Positions 1-10,500 of a stretch of DNA of 64,000 nucleotides are shown piece by piece (position 1 is the first letter of the stretch; each line of letters starts with the position of its first letter). A program made the position numbers and the translations under genes. The notes under the pieces are model-generated. The model did not search any database, was not told where the DNA came from, and was given only the letters and a program-made list of their open reading frames with translations. Source of the stretch: Apis mellifera (taxonomy: Eukaryota; Arthropoda; Insecta; Hymenoptera; Apidae); NCBI RefSeq assembly GCF_003254395.2, contig NC_037647.1, forward strand, positions 11,435,550 to 11,499,549, written 5' to 3'.

Positions 1-346
1 CAATATTGGATATAAAATGTCTTCTATATAGATTGTTGGATTGGGCAGACTTTGTGGGATCACAACGCATAATACTGTTTTGTTTCATATACATATTTTT
101 GCGCTATTGAAAAGGAAGAAATAGAAAAAGATAAAACGTTCAAATTATAACATTAAATTTCAAATATCAATAAGAAAAATTACTTTATATTTTTCATTAT
201 TATTTCTACTTTCTTCCCTTTCTGAATGCTACAAAATTAAACTAGTTACGATTAAAATTAAAACGAAAGTGAAAAAATAAATACTGTTACATTCTATTTT
301 TTAAATTTTTTGCTTTCTACGAATATATCATGCGCGAATACTAATA
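1..346. other. AT-rich flank downstream of DH44
   Basis: No coding region is supported here. The stretch is AT-rich with short A and T runs and lies beyond the likely poly(A) signal of the minus-strand DH44 gene. Confidence 0.6.
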
Positions 347-352
347 TTTATT
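347..352 (-). terminator. Candidate DH44 poly(A) signal (AATAAA)
   Basis: The minus strand reads AATAAA about 337 nt past the DH44 stop codon. It is the first canonical hexamer I see downstream of the stop, so it is a reasonable end for the 3' UTR. Other hexamer variants in this AT-rich DNA cannot be excluded. Confidence 0.45.
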
Positions 353-458
353 TTACGCTTGACACATGAATAATTTGCATATAATTCATGAATGAAATAC
401 GTATTAAATAATGAATTTTGCACGCCACAAAATGTATAGATACATGTTTGTATACATA

Positions 459-487
459 TATATATATATATAATATATATATATATA
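459..487. repeat. (TA)n microsatellite
   Basis: Two runs of alternating TA, joined by a short interruption, lie in the DH44 3' region. Confidence 0.85.
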
Positions 488-688
488 ACCTGAGGAATAT
501 GACGAATAATAGATAAACTATATGCAATTCATTAGCTTTAGATAAAAAATCGTAATATAGCGAAAATTGATTGTGAGTGCTCTTCTTGAGTGTCGATTAC
601 AGTAAACGTAGCTCATTTGTTTGCGCCTGAAAATTTTAAATTTCATTTAATTTTTTTACGAAAAAATTTTAGGAATAAATTTGAAATT

Positions 689-2642
689 TCACAATGAAAT
701 TAAATGTTCCCTCCGAATAATTACCCTTCGCGTTTGATCATCCTGTCTTTCTCGAAATGCCGAATCGTCGTTATGAAGCCAATCTTGCAATCTTTCGGAA
801 ATTCTTTCCGGTGCCACGTTTCGATCATGATTTTTTCCTTGTTGCTCGAGTACGTATTCAAATTCGCTCTTTAGCCTTGAGTCGCCGGTTTTAGACATAT
901 TTCCACCATAAAGGGGTAACGATCTTTTTCCAATCGTCTCCAAAAGACGACGATTGGCGTCGATTTGCGCTTGATCCTGTAACGCTTTACGTCTAGCAAG
1001 TTCAAGAAGAACTCTTTGCCGTAACACATCCATAGAATTCACAATCGACAATGATCCGATACGTTTTGATTCAAGACGTTTCGTTCGGACTACTGTTGAT
1101 CCTGGATCATTTCCCGAGTCGAACATTTCATTCTGAAAAATTATAAAATTTTGTTATTAATATTCCAATATTAATTTTTCTCGAAATATAATTTTGCAAC
1201 ATTCAATTGCAATTTATTCGGATTATACGATATGTAAGAAACGAATGTATCTTTTATTTTCATTTTTATAGATCACTTGATTTTCATTTTATTGGGAAAT
1301 GGAACTGAAATAAAAATTGTAATATTTCATCAATGAAAAAAAGTGTTTATATATTAAAAATTAAAAATTAAATGACATCAAAGTGTTAGAATCCGCGTGG
1401 GTTAAAAACCCAAAGAATCGTGCGATACAATAACCTACAATTTCGGTGAAGAAATTACATCTAAAGAATATATAGAATAATAAAAGTCATAAATAATTTA
1501 GAATTGGTCACCTATTGTTTATTGCTGTTAATCGTTTCGTACAAGGAAAAAACATCTAAATATATTGCTAAAAAATTCATCGTACGATTCGATCGTAGAA
1601 TTAATGGATAAAGTCGAGTGAAAAATGTCTTTTCACATTCCTTCTAAATTTGCCCAATATAAATGAGAATTTTAAAACAGTTATATTTCAGTTTCGAGAG
1701 AATTGAGCATAACGTCGTAATAATAGGTGAAGATTTTTTTATGAATATTAAAACACTTCACAAAGGATATACGTGGATATTTGACGCGAAAGATGGAACA
1801 ATTACGCCAACTATAGTACCACGCTTTTGAGTAAAGAACAGAATTTGATTATCGTGGACAATATTACGGTTGAAGTGGCGGGAAAAAAAAAAGGTCATTA
1901 TGAATTAGAATTAAAGTGGATCGATTGCATATACACACATGTGAAACAAGAAAAAAAGAAAAAAAAAAAAAGAAAGAAATCAACGCAACGTTGCGCAGTT
2001 TTCTCTAGCCTACCACCACGCAATATTTCTCTGGTTTTATTGCCAGTTTTATGGAACACACTCGCTCAAGAATATGAGCAAAAAGGGGCGCGTATTAAAA
2101 GAGTAGGCCACATAAGTACACACTTACACGCATGTATGGTTAACACGAAACGCTCTGCGTTCACCCATACTTCGAATTTCACACGTTTTCTCGCTTTTCA
2201 TCCTAATTTAAAATTTCATCCTATTATAAAAAAAATATGTTGGTAAATTTTATTAATTACAACGTTCATTTTTTTTTTTTTTTTAAGTAAAAAGAACTCA
2301 AAAATAATTCTATCGATTAGATAAAAATTAAATCCCCCCCCCCTCCCTCCTCCCTCTCTCCCCTCTCTCTCAGCAACTATTTACTTTTCATTTCGCGCAT
2401 ATATCGCTCCGTTCCAAACATTCTTGACATAAATTCTATCACTTCCACAATATGGACGTTAATTAAGAGCATTTCGCGAGATTGTGTTCCCATGACTTGT
2501 TCCCGGCAACGATCGCTGTCCCTGACAATGAAATCGTTTTAATTAAACGCACCGAATAGGAAGAATAGAAAGAAAAATATCTCGAGAAATGCAAACGCGG
2601 CATTCATATGTCCCATTCAACTTTCTTGAATTATTTCTGTCT

Positions 2643-2703
<61 letters not shown>

Positions 2704-3920
2704 GTATTAATTTATGCATATTCGATTGATACTCAAGAAATTATGGGCGGACGTTCCTCCAATTATATTTTCAATTACAGCCCTCTTAACGATAATTTAA
2801 CCATTTGCGTATTATGCTTTATTATTATTACACGTTTTACACCGCGGATAATTTCTCGCGTTCAGAATAATGATGGTATCGATTGTTTCGGCAACGGGGA
2901 GGTATTTCCAATAATCTGTTTATACATAAGGCCTCCATAAAATGAAATCCGGGTCTGACGTGTTATAACGTTTGATTTTCTCTGTTCTGCTACAAGGAAT
3001 AGATATCCGTTCACGGTGTGAATTCAATCCGCGAGGGGATATATTTTAGTCGAGTTTAAAGTTCGAATGATTGTTAATAGCGAAGTATGCGTGTGTGGGG
3101 GAACATCTGCGCTGAGCACGAAACAAGAATGCACGCGGTCGGTCAAGAATTCTTGGTTAGAAGTCGCTATTACCGATTGAAATTTTCTGCGTATATTCCG
3201 CGTTTTCAGGAATCGAATCAAAATAGATGGTTAATTAATTCGAAAGAAAATTTTCAAAATAAAAAAAAATGACATTGCTTTAATTTCAATAATAAATTTT
3301 TATGTATCGTGGATTAAAATTTGACGTTTTTTAATGTTTCGATTTATTTCACGGTAATTTAACAGTGTCGTAAAAATTTTATATATATATGATAAAATAT
3401 AAAAAGCTTATTGTTCGTTTTATCACAAGAGCATATGATATGAAAAATGAAATCGATAGAATGAAATCCGACATATTCAATATTTAAATCCACTTTTTAA
3501 GGAAAGTATGTCAACCATACTTGACATCCTACCGTTTTACTTATATTCATCGACCTTTAGAATTTGAATCCTAGTTTTATTTATACGCGCAGGACTGGTA
3601 TGAACGAGAAATATTGGAGAGAATGGAACAAGTGAAAATCGGCATTGAACGCGATCAATAAGAAAATATGGGCGATGATACGGTAGACGGTTTCATTTTT
3701 TAATTCGATAACTCATGTCATTGTAATAACTTGAGGGGGGGAGGGGGAGGGAAAGAGACGTTTCTCGTACCTCTAAATCCGGAATTCGGTGATCAACGAG
3801 AAGTAAGAGTGGTGGATGATCCCGTGACAATTCTCTTTCGTCGTATGTGTTGTAGGATATGGGATGACATTTAGCCATAGCGACGAACAATAGAGACACT
3901 AGCACGCTCATCAACATCAT
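689..3920 (-). CDS. DH44: CRF-like diuretic hormone (DH44) precursor, two coding exons
   Basis: This gene encodes the insect corticotropin-releasing-factor-like diuretic hormone, a secreted neuropeptide that acts on family B GPCRs to raise cAMP in Malpighian tubules and other targets. The coding sequence joins 3920-3771 (50 codons) to 1132-689. The donor follows GAG at 3771 and the acceptor is TTTTTCAG at 1134-1133. The junction is phase 0, giving 197 residues. Exon 1 starts MMLMSVLVSLLFVAMAKC, a hydrophobic signal peptide. Exon 2 carries dibasic sites TKR and SKR, the 43-residue hormone and then GKR for cleavage and C-terminal amidation, followed by an acidic and basic spacer of about 77 residues. 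I start at the ATG at 3920 because a good acceptor (TTTTGTTTCAG, ending at 3949) lies just upstream, so the ATG at 3971 would be intronic. If that acceptor is unused, the protein gains 17 N-terminal residues. At least one 5' UTR exon must then lie upstream. Confidence 0.92.
932..1060 (-). other. Mature amidated DH44 peptide
   Basis: These 43 codons lie between SKR and GKR, begin IGSLSIVNSMDVLRQ and end RRLLETI. The following Gly is the amide donor. The amphipathic helix pattern with internal LARRKALQDQ is typical of the CRF/DH44 family, whose members are usually 40 to 46 residues long. Internal RR pairs lie inside the conserved helix and are normally not cleaved. Confidence 0.93.
1133..3770 (-). 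other. DH44 intron between coding exons
   Basis: This 2.6 kb intron has a GTACGAG donor at its 5' end and a TTTTTCAG acceptor at its 3' end. It is AT-rich, with a pyrimidine tract around 2330-2370 and a long TA microsatellite at about 2647-2701. I see no conserved coding exon. A 139-codon open frame at 1827-2246 has a lysine run and no family signature. Confidence 0.8.
2647..2701. repeat. (AT)n microsatellite
   Basis: About 27 uninterrupted AT dinucleotides lie in the DH44 intron. Such a run is likely to vary in length between individuals. Confidence 0.95.
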
Positions 3921-4252
3921 TGTGTTGAGAAACAGGGAACAAGTGTATCTGAAACAAAACGAAAACGACATTTTATTACCCGTTATTGGATTTTTCGGTA
4001 AAAAAAAGTTTTATAAAACAAACATCGTGTACACATTGTGTTTTTATTAAATATTTGTGTTACCTCAGTGACAAGATATTAATTAATATTAAAGAAAAAA
4101 TTATTTTTAATTCTGCATAAAAAACATGAGTAAAAAAGTAGGAATAACAAAGTTAATTCAATATTTTTTTTGAATTAATTATAATTGTATCAAGATTGTA
4201 TCGATAAAATGTAGTAAAATTCGTTGTTATTGACTGTATGTACATATACATA

Positions 4253-4280
4253 AGGTTAGATCGAACGTGCGATCTAACCT
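4253..4280. repeat. Perfect short inverted repeat
   Basis: The arms AGGTTAGATCG and CGATCTAACCT are exact complements separated by the 6-nt loop AACGTG. The structure could form a hairpin in RNA of either strand. The arms contain the telomere-like CTAACCT heptamer. Function is unknown. Confidence 0.85.
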
Positions 4281-6226
4281 ATTTATCGCTTATTGAAGGT
4301 TATTCCAGAAATGGGACGTTTCATGGTGGATAATAAACTCATGGAGAGAGAAAAATTGGTGTGGGATATTTGATAAAGGTTAATGGCACCATCAAAAAGA
4401 GGGTGTCAAAAGGACGAAGACCCTTCGATCGGATATTGTAGAATAAACAGGCGTGGTTGAAAGTAACTTCCATAACCTCGATTTATCATGAAATCAAGAC
4501 AAAAAAGACAATCAAAAGATTGAGAAAACACAGAATTGAATATTAATCCATTGAATAAAAAAAAGAATAACATTTATTCGTAATTATTCGATTATAATCG
4601 ATCCGATTTTTACATAACCTATTTGGCATTACAATTATTTTCGATTATTATATTTTGAATAAATTATTGAATGTTATTTATAGAAGTAATTTCAATTGTT
4701 AAATTTTGCCCTTCATTGGTAGAAAAATCTCTTTCCAAAATTTTAATACGTAAATCGATTCGAGGAATTCAACGTAAAAGATTGACGTTTAACTTTATCT
4801 AATAAGTGTGAGTGAAAGTCATGGCCAGCATCGAGCGAAAGGGAAAATCGTTGGAAAAAATAGTGAGTGCACGTGATATTTTGTGAAATATGTATTTCCT
4901 AAATTCAAAGAAGGATCTAAGCAAATTTTCTCATCATCAGTTTCGTTATTTAAACAGATGCACTATAATGAAATTATTTCGCTAAATTACGCTAGTGTGC
5001 GTAGATCACATTGCATTAATTATCAATTGATTCTATTTCGATATTTATGACAAGTAATAGTGGAAAGTCGCATAATTCGCTGTTATATTATACTTTATCA
5101 TTTCAAATATAATTGTTATGTTTTCCAAAAAAAAAGCAACAAAGATAATCTTTAAGAATTGTATCACCGTTTGTAGGATTTGGTGACATCATATTTGAGG
5201 ATTTTTGGAATTGGAAGAAGAGAGAAGGACGAAATAGGATGACACAGTATTTATGGTGTAAGTGACGTAGCTATGCTCGATCTGACGTGACGCATGTTTG
5301 AGATTATATGGATAGGTGAAAGGACTGTGAAATATTTGTGTAAGCCTTATTGTACAACGAATTCTTATATTCTTATATTCTTATATTTTTCATTTCTATG
5401 AAAAGATGAATTAATAATTTTAATATACGATTTTCAATTCGATTTATAACCTAAATATATAAAATATTGTAAAATGTTTTCGATTGAATTCAGATTGTGT
5501 TTTCAATTGTTTTTTTCAATTCTTTTTTCTTCGATAGAGGAATCTTTGGCTTTTCACATTTTTCAAGAAACCATTGTATCATCATTGAGACCAACTTACA
5601 TCTGTCGAGGAATTATTAAAAGGTTAGCTTTACACATGAGAATTGGAAATAGTATTCCAAAGAAACAGATATTAAGAAAAAAATGCTTATTAAAAAAAGA
5701 AATTATGGATATTTGCATAAGATATCCTCGACAATCCTATCCTACAAATTATCCTATAAATATGGGCCTAAACAATGATAATTTGATAAAATGAAAAAAC
5801 ATTATAAAAAGATACTGTATCATTCAAATATTGAAAGGAATAAAAAAATTGCCAATTAAAATTAGGAATATTATTATTAATAATAAGTAACTTAAAATTA
5901 TATCCGTTATAAAATTAAAATTCAAGTATTTCTTAAAAAATTTACAGAATATTTCATATTGAACTATTGAAACGTGACCAATCAATTATCCATCAGTTGT
6001 TTATCTATATATTTCGTTTAATCTTTGTAAACGTTTAAAAAGAGGATTTAAAATTTTAAAATATAATTGTTACATCGAAATAATTATTTTTTTTATATAT
6101 TTGAAAATTAATTTTATCCGATTAATGTACGTTATTTGAACCACTATGCGCCATCAAAGTATTAAAAGGGAACTGTACTTTGAAACACACAATATAAAGG
6201 TTATTTTTAGCTTTTCGAGCCATTCT

Positions 6227-6240
6227 AACGTTCGAACGTT
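6227..6240. repeat. Perfect 14-bp palindrome
   Basis: AACGTTCGAACGTT is identical on both strands. It may bind a dimeric factor or be a chance CpG-rich palindrome. Confidence 0.8.
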
Positions 6241-6359
6241 TTATTTATAGCAAGGAGGCTCGTACGAGAGCAACAAATGAGAAGGTCAAGTTCGGAAGTG
6301 AATGAATCTGGGTCGATGTGTCGATATAGACATCGAGAATCGTTGCAATTTCGTCGTCA

Positions 6360-6475
6360 ACATCGTCGCGAGTTCATTAACACCTGGGGCTTAATTTGCG
6401 CCTGGTAATTTGGGGTCGCTTGTCCCGCTTTCCAATTACGCCGGTTGGTCGCCTCCGCAAACTCGTCCTTCCTCA
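6360..6475. promoter_or_regulatory. Candidate conserved noncoding island
   Basis: This stretch is richer in G+C than the surrounding AT-rich DNA, has no sustained open frame, and contains homeodomain-type cores (TTAATTTG, CCAATTACG) and CACCTG. Its composition resembles insect intronic enhancers. No alignment could be made, so this is a guess. Confidence 0.25.
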
Positions 6476-6950
6476 ATCTCTGTTTCCTTTTTTCTATCAT
6501 TGTCGCTTATTTTTTTTTTTATTCCTGTGTACTTTGTAATTGGCTAACATTCGTGAAAAAGTATTAAATTAATAGTCAAGCTTGGATCATAACCTCCAAA
6601 ACGACTCGTCGGTTTAAGAAAAAAAATAAAAGGAAAATTAATTATAAAAATTATATTGTTAGTTATTTTCATACAACAGATATTAATATTATTAATAGAA
6701 CATATGTTTCAAAAGTTGGATGACAACGTTTCAAAGTTGGTGATAAGTTGTTATTGTTCACCAGTCGCCGCGCCACTATCGTTTTCATTGTCCTGTTTAC
6801 GGATCGTAACTCTCTATTGATCATGTCGATATTCCGTTTTAGAGGACAGCTAGCTACATTCAAATAAACGAGGATTAGTAAATTTAGCATTTGATACTTC
6901 ACGGTTTAACCTTGCCTCGATTGATATTGAGGAAAATCGGTAAAATATAT

Positions 6951-7522
6951 TAGTCGATCGAAAAGTAATTTCATTTTCTCACACGAGTGTCGCTAATTGA
7001 ACGTTTATCCAGCCAACTTCATTCTAAACTGTATTGTTATATATTTTGACACTTCATATCTTATGATTTATTTATAAGAAAAATTCGTTTGATTCTGTGT
7101 ATGATTGTGTTTTTCTTATCTGATAACAAAAATGCAAGATCAAAAGGAGCATTTTCGGCATATTTTACGTTTTTATAATCGAAAAGGTAAGAATATTCAG
7201 GCAAGAAAAAAGTTACGTAAAATTTATAGAGATGTATTAACAATGTATCAAAAATGATTTTCAAAATTTCATTTCAACAATTTCGACATTAAAGATGCGC
7301 TACGTTCTGGAAGATCGGTTGAAGTGACGAAGACAAACTAAAGGCATGGATTGAAGCAAATCGACGAATAATAACTCGAGAAATTGCTACGAGATTGAAT
7401 TCGATTGTTCACGATCATGTGAAACGACTGTTTCATTGTCATAAGAAAGCGAAATTATTTTCCGAACAACTCAATATATGTATTCATTTATAATTTCAAT
7501 TGTTCTTTCGATACTATAATCT
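6951..7522 (+). mobile_element. Degenerate mariner-family transposon relic
   Basis: Reading forward from 7132 gives MQDQKEHFRHILRFYNRKGK, then FHFNNFDIKDALRSGR. After a 1-nt frameshift near 7327 the frame continues DEDKLKAWIEANRR and ITREIATRLN. This order matches the N-terminal helix-turn-helix region of mariner transposases, including the GNFDLKD-PRSGRP motif. Stop codons break the frame and the catalytic half is missing. The left end, TAGTCGATCGAAAAG at 6951, is partly mirrored at about 7497-7522 (minus strand TAGTATCGAAAG), so the copy appears internally deleted and bounded by decayed terminal inverted repeats. It cannot encode an active enzyme. The ends are approximate. Confidence 0.75.
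7132..7475 (+). pseudogene. Mariner transposase N-terminal fragment, frameshifted
   Basis: Only about 110 codons of DNA-binding domain can be read. There is an in-frame stop after TMYQK, and a one-base deletion is needed to pass from SVEV to DEDKLK. The linker and the DDD catalytic region are absent. Confidence 0.75.
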
Positions 7523-10500
7523 ATGTATAACCTCTTTTTGCAGAAGATTAACAAATTTAAAGTTAGTATAGTATATCCATCATATGAGATACACCGATAG
7601 ATCAAATCGGGAGTGGAGACCTGGGCAAAAAGATTAAAGAAGATTCTTCGTTCAGACTTGGTGCTTAAACTTGTCTCTGAACGCTTTAATTACGGTGGCG
7701 GATGGCGACAGTGGGAAGAAGTAGAAGAAAGGGCGAGGAACAGGAAAATATTGCACGAGGCAACAGGCGTGAAATTATTCGCAGGCCGGAATAGATCAGA
7801 AACAGAAGGATGCGGGATAGTTGCTGGAAAATAAAGGAAAATGGTGGCCGGCCGGCCGTTTATCGATTAACAATGAGGAATTTTACAAAGGTAGGTTTTT
7901 CCACCATCTTTTATGGAGAATGCAATTCTGTAATTTTGCTAAACGATCGTCTAACGAGCAAAAAACTTTTTCCATCTGTAAAAAGGGATAATAGGAGATC
8001 GTGAAAGGGAATTAAATATTCCTGTATACAAGATGCCCCAGTTCTTTCCCTCTTTGTCAAAACTTTATCGACGCCCTCAAGTGTGAATAAGAAGAGGACA
8101 AAGGATGCATTCTTATCTAAAAATCTAGAAGAAATCTAGTCTATCAACAGTTATTTAACCCTTCTTTTTTCAGACATCACACCTTTTTTTATAATAAATC
8201 TAAATGCAGTTGAGAGGAATATTAAGATGAATCAATCTTCTCGCACTCCTACGTAGAAAATTACGAAACTTTAAATGAAGTTCGTTGAAATCGTTAAAGC
8301 GGATTTCCTTGTTTTATACGGATGTTTTTATTTACATTAAGTTAACGAATAATAGATAGGCGATCGAGAAAATGGATCAATGGAATATGTAAGAACATCA
8401 TAGACGGAAAGACACGACGTTTTCTTTTCCAAAGTTAGTTTTTACTCACTTTATGATCATTTTATTTACTCTGTACGTATACTATATTACGTTGTTCAAA
8501 ACTTTCTACTTTTTTTTTTTTATTCTCCCTTGTCACAACGCAATTTTCATTTTAATTTAAATAATTCTATCAGTTGAATGTGTCAACCGGAAAATTCTTA
8601 TAATGAATTTCGAAACTTTTTCCATTGTTCATCATCCCCTTTTTAAATATCGAGTGGTTGCTTTTAACTACATCGTGTTATAAAGTTTCTTTATCTATTA
8701 TTCGTTTCTTTTTTTTTTTCTTTTTCTTTTTTGAAAGAACTAATTCATTTGTACAAAATTAATTTATATCGCTCGTTTCAATTTTTTTTTTTTGAACAAT
8801 ACATTTATTTCACGTCAATAGATGCAATTTGTTTCAATAAATTGCAATCCATTGTACGCTTTCCACGCGTTACATCGAACGATCATACCTTAAATATATC
8901 GAATGGTGTAAAAAAATTTCACGAAAAATTTCAATAACTGTGAACAATCGTAACGGACTTGTCGAATCTGTTGCATAAGAGAGAAATAATAAAATCCTGG
9001 TGAAAAAAAATAAACAGTAACGATGGTAAAACGATTCATCATCGATCGTTGCTCGTTCGAACGTGATATTCGTTCCGCTAACCTCAAAATTGAAGCTCGC
9101 GAAAAGTACCTGGCCGGCCACTTCATTAACACCGTCGAATCTCTAAACTTAACTTCTAAATTTTCCTTCCTTTTTTTTTCTCGAATCGTTTATCATCTTT
9201 TCCATTCTCGATTCATTAATAACGAAAGAAATAATACTCGAATAAAGAAGTGGATGAATTATTATTCATTTCACTATAAATCTACGTTTAATCAAATAAC
9301 GTTTAAATTTTTAAATCTGTTCGACTTTTAAATTCTTACATGATTTAAGTTCGAATCGATTGGTTTCTATCTATAACAAAATAAATATTAATTGTACGAA
9401 AGCACTTTAACTTGTAAATTATTTATTAATCAATAAATTAAATATTATTTTAGCATATAACTGCATTAAATTTAAAATTTAATTATATTAATGTAAATTG
9501 ATAAATAATAATTTGAATTTTAATTAATTTATTAATTGTAATAGTAATGATTTTAATTAGAGTACCATTTTTAACATTATTAGAACGTAAAATTTTAGGT
9601 TATATTCGAAATCGATGTTGCTCCATGCTTCATCTATCTTTAAAATCTAAGAATTCTGAGTCAAATCAAGAATAATAATCGAAAGATAATCTTTAAAAAT
9701 TTGATTCTCCCTGTTATTTCTCCCTGAATATTTCATTTCATTGACAGATAGATTTGTTAACGAAAAATTACGAAAATATATATACAGAATCAGATTATGA
9801 ATTTGAAAAAAAAAAGAATGAAAAAAATGATGCAAAATTCACTCTGTATGCAAATTAGTTTCACATCGTGAGATATTTCGCAATCAGTGAGGAAGGCAAC
9901 GTGGATACTAAGATAAAAACTTGCATTTGCCTCCGGGATATCTTGGCGAGTTGTGAAAATTTAACTTCGACAGATTATCGACTCGCTTGATTCGTCAAGG
10001 ATTATATTCCGATAGTTTCAAAACTATTAATTTACATTTCGATCAAAATTAATGGACGAATATAATGGCGGAAAAAAAAAAAAAGAACTAAGCAAAGAAA
10101 GTAAGTTTCCTTTTTAATTATCTTTTTTATTTAAGTAACGAATTGCGCAAGTAATTGAAAATTAATTAACAGATAGACATTTATTTTTATCGCAATTAAC
10201 GTCGATCTATATAATCTTTCGAAATTATTCCCCGATTTAAAATTTTCAATTAGAAAATATTCGATTTCCGTATCGTATTTCTGCAGGAAAAAAATAATGG
10301 GGGAAACGTGGTATTATAATAGTTTAATAATTCGGGCACATGTATAATCTCGAGTCTAAAAATATCGCATACATGTGTTCAATAAACCGCAATCAATGTA
10401 ATAATTGTCAAGTTTAGGACCAGCGGAAATTTATCGATAACGAAGGGATATAAGGATGGAAGGATTAATTTGCACATTGATTCATTGATAACGCGCCAAG

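Noticed and set aside
1827..2246. 139-codon plus-strand open frame in the DH44 intron
   Set aside because: Contains a poly-Lys run from an A-tract, lies antisense inside an intron and matches no family I know.
4301..4460. Possible second transposase fragment near a purine-rich block
   Set aside because: Translations in all frames gave no continuous match to mariner or other transposase motifs I know.
5474..5794. 106-codon plus-strand frame
   Set aside because: Phe/Ile/Lys-rich low-complexity translation of AT-rich DNA with no recognisable motif.
7613..8004. Two overlapping plus-strand frames after the mariner relic
   Set aside because: The first has no ATG start at its beginning (GTG). Neither has a family signature or splice context. 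The GC-rich patch alone is not evidence of a gene.
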